13,689 nt of DNA from Eubacterium sp. (GCA_020844525.1 JAJGAH010000014.1:1-13689); one strand, 5' to 3'. Numbered from the stretch's first letter, positions 6,146 to 13,356 are shown. The notes: generated by a model from the letters alone, not told the origin. Translations and numbers: made by a program.

Positions 6146-8042
6146 CAAAGAGCAGAATACTGACGCGGAAACGCGGGCCAGAGAAAAGCGTCTTGCAGAG
6201 TACCGGAAAAAACAGAAGGCAGCGGCGCCGGTCCGTCACGGTCCGGGAAGAAATCAGGTGGCTGAGAAACCCAAGGATTTCAAAACCTCCTTTGGAAAAC
6301 TGATGCGCTATATCGGCAGGTACAGATTTGCGGTTGCCGTAGTGATCATTTTTGCAATCTTATCCACTGTCTTCAATGTACTCGGGCCGAAGGTGATGGG
6401 CCATGCGACGACAGCACTTGCAGAAGGCCTTTCCAGAAAAATCCAGGGGACAGGCGGTATCGATTTTGTAAAGATCGGCAGGATCCTGATCTTTACACTG
6501 GCGTTATATATTGCCTCCGCCTGCTTCAGCTTTATCCAGGGCTGGGTCATGACATCTGTCAGCCAGAAGGTTGCTTACCGCATGCGCCGTGAAATATCGG
6601 AAAAGATAGACCGGATGCCGATGAAATATTTTGAGAGCAGGCCCTACGGCGATGTCCTCTCCAGAATCACAAATGATGTGGACACGCTGGGCACCGGGCT
6701 GAACCAGAGCGTTACGATGGTGATCTCCTCCGTGGCAACCATTGTCGGCGTTGTGGTTATGATGCTGACGATCTCACCGCTGATGACATTGATTGCCTTC
6801 GTTGTGATTCCGGTATCCTTTGGGCTGGTTACTTTTATCGTAAAAAAATCACAGAAATACTTTATCCGGCAGCAGGATTCCCTGGGAATCATCAACGGAC
6901 AGATTGAGGAGGACTTTTCCGGTCAGCTTGTGATCAAGGCATTCAACCGGGAGAAGGTTGTGCTCGATGAATTCAATCACACAAACCGAGACCTCTATGA
7001 TTCGGCCTGGAAATCCCAGTTCATATCCGGTGTCATGATGCCGGTCATGAATTTTGTCAGTTACCTTGGCTATGCAGGGGTCGCAATATCCGGTGGAATG
7101 CTCGCAATTCAGGGTGTAATCGGTGTTGGAGATATCCAGGCATTCATCCAGTATGTCGGGAATATCAAGCAGCCGCTGGCACAGCTGGCGCAGGTCATGA
7201 ACCAGGTACAGTCCATGACGGCAGCGGCAGAACGTGTATTTGAATTCCTGGAGGAGGAAGAGGAGTCACCGGAGGATTCGCTGGAGCCTGCAGCCAGGGA
7301 ACCTGTAGAAATCCGCGGAGAGGTTGACTTTGACCACGTTCACTTCGGATACGATCCGGACCAGATCATCATCAATGATTTTTCCACCCATGTGGACCCG
7401 GGACAGAAGATTGCAATTGTCGGTCCCACCGGAGCCGGAAAAACGACGATAGTTAAACTGCTGATGCGCTTCTATGATGTCAACAGCGGCGCCATACGTC
7501 TGGATGGGAAGGACATCCGGGATTTTGACAGGCATGTGCTGCGGAAGAATTTTTCAATGGTGCTGCAGGACACCTGGCTGTTCTCCGGAACCATTCGCGA
7601 GAACATCCGTTATGGCAGACTTGACGCGACAGATGAGGAGGTCGTGCAGGCTGCAAAGGCTGCCTATATTGATCACTTCATCAGAACGCTTCCGGGTGGA
7701 TACGATATGGTTCTCAATGAGGATGCGACCAATGTTTCCCAGGGACAGAAACAGCTGCTCACAATTGCAAGGGCAATGCTGGCGGACCGCCGGGTCCTGA
7801 TTCTGGATGAGGCAACATCCTCTGTCGATACGAGGACAGAGCAGCTGATCCAGAGCGCCATGGACACTCTGATGAAGGGAAGGACAAGCTTCATTATCGC
7901 ACACAGACTATCCACAATCCGGAACGCGGACCTGATCCTGGTCCTGAATCACGGAGATATTGTTGAGCAGGGAACCCATGAGGAACTGCTTGCCAGAAAT
8001 GGATTTTATGCGGATCTGTACAATTCCCAGTTCTCAGAGTAG
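6135..8042 (+). CDS. Heterodimeric ABC exporter, catalytically canonical half
   Basis: Partner half-transporter, 635 residues. ATG 6135 is selected by GGAGGAG at 6121-6127; it overlaps the end of the first half by 11 bp. A frame extending to 5997 is open but lacks support. Residues 1-~50 are a charged Lys/Arg/Gln-rich cytoplasmic tail, then comes a six-helix membrane domain with ordinary short loops. The ATPase domain has Walker A GPTGAGKTT (430-438), Walker B LILDE with catalytic Glu559, D-loop SSVD and switch His590 (AHRLST). Its signature is VSQGQ (534-538) instead of LSGGQ. Combined with the degenerate first half, one composite site should be fully active (this Walker A/B with the partner's VSGGQ) and the other impaired, as known for heterodimeric exporters. 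This half has no large extracytoplasmic insertion. Confidence 0.92.
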   Translation: MQNNKEQNTDAETRAREKRLAEYRKKQKAAAPVRHGPGRNQVAEKPKDFKTSFGKLMRYIGRYRFAVAVVIIFAILSTVFNVLGPKVMGHATTALAEGLSRKIQGTGGIDFVKIGRILIFTLALYIASACFSFIQGWVMTSVSQKVAYRMRREISEKIDRMPMKYFESRPYGDVLSRITNDVDTLGTGLNQSVTMVISSVATIVGVVVMMLTISPLMTLIAFVVIPVSFGLVTFIVKKSQKYFIRQQDSLGIINGQIEEDFSGQLVIKAFNREKVVLDEFNHTNRDLYDSAWKSQFISGVMMPVMNFVSYLGYAGVAISGGMLAIQGVIGVGDIQAFIQYVGNIKQPLAQLAQVMNQVQSMTAAAERVFEFLEEEEESPEDSLEPAAREPVEIRGEVDFDHVHFGYDPDQIIINDFSTHVDPGQKIAIVGPTGAGKTTIVKLLMRFYDVNSGAIRLDGKDIRDFDRHVLRKNFSMVLQDTWLFSGTIRENIRYGRLDATDEEVVQAAKAAYIDHFIRTLPGGYDMVLNEDATNVSQGQKQLLTIARAMLADRRVLILDEATSSVDTRTEQLIQSAMDTLMKGRTSFIIAHRLSTIRNADLILVLNHGDIVEQGTHEELLARNGFYADLYNSQFSE

Positions 8043-8056
8043 AATTTTCAGAAGCG

Positions 8057-8109
8057 TGCAGCCGGCCTGTTCACATGCAAAGCGCATAGAATGGGGCGGC
8101 TGTATTTTT
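8057..8109 (+). terminator. Probable terminator of the marR-exporter operon
   Basis: TGCAGCCG (8057-8064) pairs with CGGCTGTA (8097-8104), 8 bp with one G-U, directly followed by TTTTT. The 32-nt loop can form an inner ATGC/GCAT hairpin. The long loop makes it a weaker candidate than the terminator at 2888. Confidence 0.55.
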
Positions 8110-8112
8110 AAC

Positions 8113-8137
8113 GAAACAGTAAATTTGAAACTGTTTC
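8113..8137 (+). promoter_or_regulatory. Perfect inverted repeat overlapping the kinase promoter -35 box
   Basis: GAAACAGT (8113-8120) and ACTGTTTC (8130-8137) are exact reverse complements separated by 9 bp. The -35 box (8125-8130) lies within the dyad. The 25-bp span and position fit an operator for a dimeric repressor or activator; the binding protein is unknown, and the dyad does not match the TTAACA sites near marR. Confidence 0.55.
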
Positions 8138-8152
8138 TGAATATGCTATAAT
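8125..8152 (+). promoter_or_regulatory. Extended -10 promoter of the histidine kinase gene
   Basis: TTGAAA (-35, 8125-8130), 16-bp spacer, and a perfect TATAAT (-10, 8147-8152) preceded by TG at the extended -10 position. The expected transcription start is near 8159, about 55 nt before the kinase ATG. Confidence 0.78.
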
Positions 8153-8212
8153 GGTTCGGGTTCATAAAAGAAAATTGTCAGGATGATGGAAAAATATTGA
8201 GAGAAACCGGTT

Positions 8213-8812
8213 ATGCAGAGAGTCAGGGCATTTTGGGCAAAATATCATACCTGGGTCAGGTGGATCTGGCTGGGGCTTATCGTATTGTGTGCAGTTTTTC
8301 TTCTTGCACGTATTATTCCGTATTATAATGCTGATTTTTATTCGGGCGGGGCGGCAAAGGTACAGACGCTGAATACCGCAGTACTGACAGAAAACGGAAA
8401 TTCCAGGAAGGTCAAGCTGCCATTGGAGATGACAGACCTGAAGGCGGGCACACATGTGCAGGTGGAATTTTCTTTTCATAATCTGCGGCAGGACTCCTAT
8501 GTTCAGGTTCGTTCTGCATTTGCGCCGATTACGGTGTATGTAAATGGTGAAAAGGTATATTCCTTCGGTGATGCGGATGAGAGACCTTCCTTTATGAAGG
8601 ACCCCGGGACGATCATGACTTATATTCCGATTCATGATACCGGCGAGACTACGGTCACAATCTTCTATACTTCACCGGCTGCGCGGGATTCGCTATCTGT
8701 GTATCTCCACTGCTGGTATCCAATCAGTCGGGTCTTGTGCGCAATTGTACCGTGCAGATGGGTGGAATCCTTTTTGGCAGTGTGGTGCTTGCCCTGGCAG
8801 GGATTATTCTGA
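8213..8812 (+). CDS. Sensor half of the frameshifted histidine kinase
   Basis: The open frame as it stands gives 199 residues. One membrane helix lies at ~17-38, then an extracytoplasmic domain (to ~163) of alternating beta-like segments, with FHNLRQDSYVQVRSAF and YVNGEKVYSFGD, reminiscent of ligand-binding jelly-roll sensor domains in Lachnospiraceae kinases. Roughly the last 36 residues after SLSVY are out-of-frame reading of the 7TM region and are not meaningful. The ribosome binding site is weak (GAGAG about 10 nt upstream). Alone it would be a membrane-anchored sensor without output. Confidence 0.55.
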   Translation: MQRVRAFWAKYHTWVRWIWLGLIVLCAVFLLARIIPYYNADFYSGGAAKVQTLNTAVLTENGNSRKVKLPLEMTDLKAGTHVQVEFSFHNLRQDSYVQVRSAFAPITVYVNGEKVYSFGDADERPSFMKDPGTIMTYIPIHDTGETTVTIFYTSPAARDSLSVYLHCWYPISRVLCAIVPCRWVESFLAVWCLPWQGLF

Positions 8813-10080
8813 TTCTGATGGCACTTGTTGTTATTTCACTGGATCGAAGCGGGATGGAATTCCTCTGGCTTGGTTTCTTTATGCTGCTGACTGGTGTCTG
8901 GGGTTTTTCCAACTGTGATATGGCGCTGTTCTTTGTCAATGATACGAATCTCTGGTACCTGCTCAGCTATCTCAGCTTTTTCACCCTGGTGCTGCCACTG
9001 GAGCTGATTCTGGAGGACACGGTTCATTTCCATGCGCAAAAATGGCTTGCAGGGCTGCGAATTTTTTATATGGCTGCACTGCTGACTACGGTGATTCTGC
9101 AGATGACAGGCCGGGTGATGTTTACACAATCGGTGCGGCTGTATCAGATTTTCCTTCCGGTTTCTATTTTCTGCTTTACGGCAGCTGTCATAGTTGAGGC
9201 TGTGAGATATCACAACAAAAACAGCCGGCGGTGGATTATACCTATGCTGATCCTGTCATGCTCGACTATTTTGGAGCTGGTTTATTATTCAAGCGATACG
9301 GTTTATTCCAGCTCCCGGTATTTCCTGATCGGTGTCATGGTCTTCAGCATTATCATGAGTATTGTTGGTGCCGTACATATACGGGAATCTATCCGGGTTG
9401 CCCGGAAGGAGCGGGAACAGGAATATCAGCTCTCTCTTATGAACCGCACAATCGGAGAGCAGAAGAAGTACCAGGAAACACTGATGGAGCATGAGAAGGA
9501 GCTGCGCAGGCAGCGCCATGACTTCCGCCATCATGTGGCAGTGCTGCAGGAATATGCCCAGAAGGGCGACACAGATGAGCTGGTGTCCTATCTGACCCGC
9601 CTGCAGAATTCCATACCAACCAGAAATAATGTGCAGTATACGGAGAATATTTCCGTCAATGCAGTTGTATCGTATTATGTGCAGCTCGCTGAGGATGCAG
9701 GTGCGGCTGTGAAGGTGGATCTTGCACTTCCGCCCGACCTGTCCCATGACATTGAGCAGAACCTGTGCGTTGTCTTTGGAAATCTGCTGGAGAATGCAGC
9801 AGAGGCAGTGGGAAGAATCCATAACGCCGATGCGGGAACAGCAAAAAAGATCCGGCTGACCGCGATGATGCATATGGGAAATCTTGTCATCCACATGGAG
9901 AACAGCATGGCCGGCAAGCCAAGAAAATGGGGCCGTTTTTACATATCGAGCAAGAGAAATGAGGTTGGAATCGGTCTGACAAGCATCGCGAATATCGCAG
10001 AGCTTTATAATGGAGACGCGGAGTTCCACAGTGAAAACGGTATGTTTATCTCAGATGTGTACTTCACCCTTGACCGGTAA
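8737..10080 (+). CDS. Membrane and kinase half of the frameshifted histidine kinase
   Basis: The open frame carries the 7TM block and the catalytic part; a GTG at 8737 or ATG at 8758 are only nominal starts, since the true protein starts in the other frame at 8213. Seven hydrophobic helices span about 8755-9400. The phosphoacceptor motif RHDFRHH follows (His261 counted from 8737), of the RHD-x-x-H type found in AgrC/CitA-like kinases. The N-box is NLLENAAEA (349-357) and the G-box GIGL (411-414), so the ATPase part is intact. The usual partner would be a LytTR- or CheY-type response regulator, not seen in this window. Whether this half is translated by itself is doubtful. Confidence 0.6.
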   Translation: MRNCTVQMGGILFGSVVLALAGIILILMALVVISLDRSGMEFLWLGFFMLLTGVWGFSNCDMALFFVNDTNLWYLLSYLSFFTLVLPLELILEDTVHFHAQKWLAGLRIFYMAALLTTVILQMTGRVMFTQSVRLYQIFLPVSIFCFTAAVIVEAVRYHNKNSRRWIIPMLILSCSTILELVYYSSDTVYSSSRYFLIGVMVFSIIMSIVGAVHIRESIRVARKEREQEYQLSLMNRTIGEQKKYQETLMEHEKELRRQRHDFRHHVAVLQEYAQKGDTDELVSYLTRLQNSIPTRNNVQYTENISVNAVVSYYVQLAEDAGAAVKVDLALPPDLSHDIEQNLCVVFGNLLENAAEAVGRIHNADAGTAKKIRLTAMMHMGNLVIHMENSMAGKPRKWGRFYISSKRNEVGIGLTSIANIAELYNGDAEFHSENGMFISDVYFTLDR

Positions 10081-10100
10081 TTATTTTTTATATCTGTAAG

Positions 10101-10700
10101 ATGGAGCTGAAAGTGGATACAATGACAATAGATGAGATTGTTAAGAAACTGGAAGCAGATGAGAGAAACCAGGATTATACACAGAGAGGTGTTCATCCTG
10201 TTTTTCAGGTGAGCAGAAATGCCAGAATTCTGATTATCGGGCAGGCGCCCGGCAGGAAGGTGGAGGAAACCGGCATACCCTTTAACGATAAGTCCGGAGA
10301 AAAGCTGATCAGCTGGATGGGGATCGATCGTGATACCTTTTACTCCGAGAAAATTGCAATCGTTCCCATGGACTTCTATTATCCGGGAAAGGGCAAGACA
10401 GGTGATCTTCCGCCGCGGAAGTTTATTGCAAAGGAGTACCACCCGGATATTCTGCGCAGGATGCCGGATATCAGAGTTACGATTCTGATTGGCAAATATT
10501 CTATGGATTATTATCTGGGTGACAGAAAGAAGAAAAATCTTACGGAGACCGTAGCTGCGTACAGAGAGTATCTTCCGGAGTATTTCCCGATTGTGCATCC
10601 AAGCCCGCTGAATTTCAGGTGGCAGAAGAAAAATCCGTGGTTTGAGGAGCAGGTAGTGCCGGCACTTCAGAGCATCGTGCAGGATGCTCTTGCGTTATAA
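10101..10700 (+). CDS. Uracil-DNA glycosylase superfamily protein
   Basis: A ~199-residue protein with the two hallmark loops of the uracil-DNA glycosylase superfamily: the uracil-binding/water-activating loop GQAPG (residues 47-51, followed by GIPFNDKSG) and the DNA-intercalating loop HPSPLNFRW (166-174). The expected role is recognition or excision of uracil or a related damaged base from DNA. It belongs to a short, poorly characterised branch, so activity is not certain: the first motif lacks the Asp of classical family 1 enzymes (GQDPYH). The start is ambiguous: ATG 10101 has no clear ribosome binding site, and ATG 10122 (MTIDEIVKKL) is an in-frame alternative with only a weak one. It lies 20 bp after the kinase stop, so it may be read from the same transcript. 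I see no terminator between them. Confidence 0.82.
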   Translation: MELKVDTMTIDEIVKKLEADERNQDYTQRGVHPVFQVSRNARILIIGQAPGRKVEETGIPFNDKSGEKLISWMGIDRDTFYSEKIAIVPMDFYYPGKGKTGDLPPRKFIAKEYHPDILRRMPDIRVTILIGKYSMDYYLGDRKKKNLTETVAAYREYLPEYFPIVHPSPLNFRWQKKNPWFEEQVVPALQSIVQDALAL

Positions 10701-10796
10701 ATCGCTTCAGACTGTCCTGCACCGGAAACATCATCGCTTCAGACTGTCTTGACTCGGAAACATCATCAATCCATAGCTGTCCTGTGCCGGATACGA
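10701..10796. repeat. Intergenic 32-bp tandem repeat, about three copies
   Basis: Units start at 10701, 10733 and 10765. Units 1 and 2 are 28/32 identical, sharing ATCGCTTCAGACTGTC and CGGAAACATC. Unit 3 is more diverged with one extra base but keeps CTGTCCTG and GCCGGA. The array begins immediately after the stop codon of the glycosylase-like gene and fills most of the gap before yfcE. There are no spacers, so it is not CRISPR. Confidence 0.85.
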
Positions 10797-10819
10797 TAGC
10801 GCACGGAATGGAGTTTACC

Positions 10820-11365
10820 ATGAAATATATGATTGCATCGGACATTCATGGGTCCGCTTACTACTGCAGAAAAATGCTGGAGGCATATGACCGCGAGGGT
10901 GCACAGCGCCTTCTGCTGCTGGGGGATATCCTTTATCACGGACCAAGAAATGATCTCCCGAGAGAATATGCGCCCAAGGAGGTTCTCCGGCTTCTCAATG
11001 AGAGAAAGCAGGAGATATTCTGCGTGCGTGGAAACTGCGACACAGAGGTAGACCAGATGGTGCTCCAGTTCCCGATATTGGCGGATTACTGTATTCTGGT
11101 GGAACATGGCAGACTGATCTATGCAACGCACGGACATCGTTTCAACCTGCAGAACCTGCCGCCCATGCAGAGCGGAGACATTCTGCTGCACGGGCATACG
11201 CATGTGCCCGCATGGGAACATTTTGGAGATCACAATCTGTATCTGAATCCGGGCTCTGTGTCCATTCCGAAGGAAAACTCCTGCCATGGTTATATGACAC
11301 TGGAAGACGGACAGTTTCTGTGGAAGGACCTGGACGGTCATGAACTGCATCAGGAAATGATTTGA
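10820..11365 (+). CDS. yfcE: YfcE-family metallophosphodiesterase
   Basis: A small calcineurin-like phosphodiesterase, 181 residues, about the same length as E. coli YfcE and very similar in sequence as I recall it. The metal-binding motifs appear in order: SDIHG (Asp8, His10), LGD (Asp36), GNCD (71-74), H-G-H-T-H (124-128). Also conserved are HGPRND (40-45), REYAPKEV and NPGSVSIPK. E. coli YfcE is a divalent-metal-dependent phosphodiesterase active on model substrates; its physiological substrate is unclear. ATG 10820 is chosen because GGAG lies 6 nt upstream and the protein then starts MKYMIASDIHG like its relatives; the frame is open to 10784 and another ATG at 10808 is possible. A weak promoter-like TTGACT lies within the second upstream repeat but has no convincing -10. 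Confidence 0.93.
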   Translation: MKYMIASDIHGSAYYCRKMLEAYDREGAQRLLLLGDILYHGPRNDLPREYAPKEVLRLLNERKQEIFCVRGNCDTEVDQMVLQFPILADYCILVEHGRLIYATHGHRFNLQNLPPMQSGDILLHGHTHVPAWEHFGDHNLYLNPGSVSIPKENSCHGYMTLEDGQFLWKDLDGHELHQEMI

Positions 11366-11443
11366 AAAATAGGGCATAAGTGATGCATTGCACAGAACCG
11401 GAGATTTAAAATTGGCTCGTTTGAAAAATAGAGAGGAAGCACG

Positions 11444-12265
11444 ATGAAGCCTGAAAATGACATTCTGAATATTATGGAACAGATCAAGGAGGCAGCCTGG
11501 GAGGCAGGCGGCATGATGCGGTCTGCATATGATGGATCGGCAGAAATTGCGCCGGCCAGGGTTAAAGAGGGACATGCGAATTTTGTCACGGAATATGATC
11601 GGAAGGTACAGGATTTTCTGACTACACGGTTGTCGGAAATCCTGCCGGAAGCCCATTTTGTCGGTGAGGAAAATGGCAAGGACCATTTTACGCAGGAAGA
11701 TGCGCATGGCTATACATTTGTCCTTGATCCGATTGACGGAACTTCAAACTTCATGCATCATTATGGCCCCAGCGTAACCTCAATTGGCCTGTTCCGGGAC
11801 GGGGTCCCTTATCTGGGTGCCATCTACAATCCCTGGCAGGACGTGCTGTTTTCAGCGGTTTCCGGCATGGGGGCTTTTGAAAATGAGGAGCGGATTCACA
11901 GCACAGAGGACACTTTGTCGATGAGCCTTGTGTCCATAGGTACGGCTCCTTATTATCAGGAGCTTCGTCCCCAGGTGTGGAAGCTTGGCAGCTATTATCT
12001 GAACAGAAGCGTGGACCTCAGACGAAGCGGCAGCGCTGCCTGGGATCTGTGCATGGTAGCCTCCGGCCGCATCGGACTTTTTGTAGAGCCCCGCCTGCAG
12101 CTGTGGGACTATGCAGCAGGGGCAGTCATTCTGACAGAGGCAGGTGGAAAAATCACAGACCTGCAGGGCCGGCCTCTGGATTTCAGAGGACCGTCACCAA
12201 TTGCAGGTGCATCTGCAGGGGTATGTCGGGAGAGGTATCTGCCTGATATTCCTGATTGCGTCTGA
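11444..12265 (+). CDS. Inositol monophosphatase family protein (SuhB/CysQ-like)
   Basis: A 273-residue Mg-dependent, lithium-sensitive-type phosphatase of the inositol monophosphatase superfamily, usual length. Metal-binding residues are visible: GEEN (Glu75/Glu76), DPIDGTSNF (Asp95, Ile97, Asp98) and WDYAAG (Asp222), with the conserved substrate loop RRSGSAAWDL just before. The likely reaction is hydrolysis of a phosphate monoester: inositol-1-phosphate, fructose-1,6-bisphosphate or 3'-phosphoadenosine-5'-phosphate. Members cannot be told apart reliably by motif alone. ATG 11444 follows GAGAGGAAG at about 11430-11438. The 78-bp gap upstream carries a 12-bp direct repeat TTTGAAAAATAG (11361-11372 and 11420-11431) and no clear promoter, so it may be co-transcribed with yfcE. 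Confidence 0.9.
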   Translation: MKPENDILNIMEQIKEAAWEAGGMMRSAYDGSAEIAPARVKEGHANFVTEYDRKVQDFLTTRLSEILPEAHFVGEENGKDHFTQEDAHGYTFVLDPIDGTSNFMHHYGPSVTSIGLFRDGVPYLGAIYNPWQDVLFSAVSGMGAFENEERIHSTEDTLSMSLVSIGTAPYYQELRPQVWKLGSYYLNRSVDLRRSGSAAWDLCMVASGRIGLFVEPRLQLWDYAAGAVILTEAGGKITDLQGRPLDFRGPSPIAGASAGVCRERYLPDIPDCV

Positions 12266-12288
12266 TTTACATCTGACCATCAGCCCGG

Positions 12289-12313
12289 TCCAGCAGCAGT
12301 CAGGCATGCTGGA
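12289..12313 (+). other. Stem-loop downstream of the phosphatase gene
   Basis: TCCAGCA (12289-12295) pairs exactly with TGCTGGA (12307-12313) around an 11-nt loop. No T-tract follows. It may be a transcript-end stabiliser or a part of the leader of the next gene. Confidence 0.45.
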
Positions 12314-12354
12314 TATTGGGCATGACAGAAGGATGCTTCGTAAATGTTTCATAT

Positions 12355-12399
12355 TGTCCAGTGTGTTATTCCGCCATGAATAAGTGGCGGGACTGGACA
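12355..12399 (+). promoter_or_regulatory. Two-tier hairpin abutting the ribosome binding site of the EamA gene
   Basis: TGTCCAGT (12355-12362) pairs exactly with ACTGGACA (12392-12399), and inside it CCGCCA (12371-12376) pairs exactly with TGGCGG (12385-12390) around an 8-nt loop. The last paired base, A12399, is the first base of the AGGAG ribosome binding site (12399-12403). No T-tract follows, so a role in translation or mRNA stability is more likely than termination (inference). Confidence 0.7.
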
Positions 12400-12408
12400 G
12401 GAGAGGAT

Positions 12409-13356
12409 TTGATTTTATTCATGAATAGCTTTGCAAAACGGAATCCGCACACCCTGGGTATTTTGCTTGTGATAACGGATTCCTTTTTCTTTTCTCTGAT
12501 GACATTGTTTGTACGGCTGTCCGGTGATGTGCCCACAATTCAGAAGGCATTTTTCCGGAATGCGATTGCCGCTGTCATAGCGCTGATCACACTGGCACGT
12601 ACGCCCGAGGGCTTCCGTATAAAGAAAGGCAGCCTGCCAGGGCTGTTCGCACGCTCTGTTTTCGGTGGATTGGCATTGATTGCCAATTTCTGGGCGGTGG
12701 ACCATCTGGCTCTGGCCGATGCAAATATACTCAATAAGATGTCTCCCTTTGTTGCCATTCTTGCATCTATTGTAGTCCTGAAGGAGATACCCAACATCGT
12801 AGAAATTATCACGGTCATTGTGGCATTTGTTGGAGCAATTTTCGTCGTTAAACCGACGGCGGGTCTGGCCTCTCTGCCAGCGCTGGTTGGTCTGTTGAGT
12901 GGTGTTGGCGCGGGCATTGCCTATACTTATGTGAGAAAACTGGGAAAACATGGAGAACGGGGAACGGTTATTGTGGCTTTTTTCTCCGTATTCACTACGC
13001 TTCTCTGCCTTCCCTTTATGATTGCGGATTTTCATCCGATGACATGGCAGCAGACCCTCTGCCTGCTATTGGCTGGTAGTGTTGCGGCGATTGCCCAGTT
13101 TGCGATCACCTCTGCATATCGCTATGCACCCGCGAAGGAAATTTCGGTCTTCGATTATTCTCAGCTTCTGTTTGCTTCAATATGGGGTGCGCTGTTTTTC
13201 TCTGAGGTTCCGGACCGCTGGTCTGTAGTGGGCTATGTCATCATCGTCAGCATGGCGGTTGTAAAGTGGTATTACAATGTACATGTGCAGGGAAAACAGG
13301 ATAAACAGAATGAAGTGAATAAACGAGGGAAGAAGGAAAACAGGGAGCAGCTCTGA
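12409..13356 (+). CDS. EamA/DMT-superfamily membrane transporter
   Basis: An inner-membrane permease of the drug/metabolite transporter superfamily, about 315 residues with ten hydrophobic helices in two EamA repeats. The first repeat includes LFVRLSGDVPTIQKAFFRN and NKMSPFVAILASIVVLKE; the second includes SAYRYAPAKEISVFDYSQ and WGALFFSEVP, typical of this family. The C-terminus is a short Lys/Asn/Gln/Arg-rich cytoplasmic tail. I prefer TTG 12409 because AGGAG (12399-12403) lies 5 nt before it. ATG 12421 is only 12 nt further (spacing too long), and ATG 12376 or TTG 12316 lie within or before the upstream hairpin. Substrate is not readable; relatives export metabolites, amino acids or other small solutes. 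It stands alone and is the last gene before the rRNA-like promoter. Confidence 0.88.
   Translation: MILFMNSFAKRNPHTLGILLVITDSFFFSLMTLFVRLSGDVPTIQKAFFRNAIAAVIALITLARTPEGFRIKKGSLPGLFARSVFGGLALIANFWAVDHLALADANILNKMSPFVAILASIVVLKEIPNIVEIITVIVAFVGAIFVVKPTAGLASLPALVGLLSGVGAGIAYTYVRKLGKHGERGTVIVAFFSVFTTLLCLPFMIADFHPMTWQQTLCLLLAGSVAAIAQFAITSAYRYAPAKEISVFDYSQLLFASIWGALFFSEVPDRWSVVGYVIIVSMAVVKWYYNVHVQGKQDKQNEVNKRGKKENREQL

Larger units (their letters stand above)
8213..10080 (+). pseudogene. 7TM sensor histidine kinase (GHKL/AgrC-type) split by a -1 frameshift
   Basis: Two overlapping frames together encode one sensor kinase of about 620 residues: N-terminal membrane anchor, extracytoplasmic beta-rich sensor domain, seven membrane helices, short coiled coil, histidine phosphoacceptor region and GHKL ATPase domain. 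The frame changes by -1 (equivalent to one missing base) at about 8691-8710. The first frame reads ..ARDSLSVY and then turns to unrelated sequence ending at 8812; the other frame continues sensibly with SPLLVSNQSGLVRN. I see no heptameric slippery site, so a programmed shift is unlikely; a real inactivating mutation or a single-base sequence error are the two options. The domain order resembles 7TMR-DISM receptors. It has its own promoter and no neighbouring response regulator. If truly broken, the sensor half is separated from the kinase half. Confidence 0.75.

Noticed and set aside
8695..8715. Programmed -1 ribosomal frameshift in the kinase
   Set aside because: No X-XXY-YYZ slippery heptamer with a downstream structure could be found near the junction.
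10701..10796. Possible CRISPR array
   Set aside because: Units are contiguous, with no spacers between them, and no cas gene is nearby.
11346..11387. TGCATCA/TGATGCA dyad around the yfcE stop as terminator
   Set aside because: Only 7 bp with a 28-nt loop and no T-tract after it.
10766..11707. A long minus-strand open frame (313 codons) opposite yfcE and the phosphatase gene
   Set aside because: It lies antisense to two clearly conserved enzymes, has no recognisable motif, and is rich in His, Cys and Arg, as expected of a shadow frame.
12376..12420. ATG 12376 as start of the EamA gene
   Set aside because: It lies inside the hairpin, has no ribosome binding site, and adds a polar stretch not expected before the first helix.
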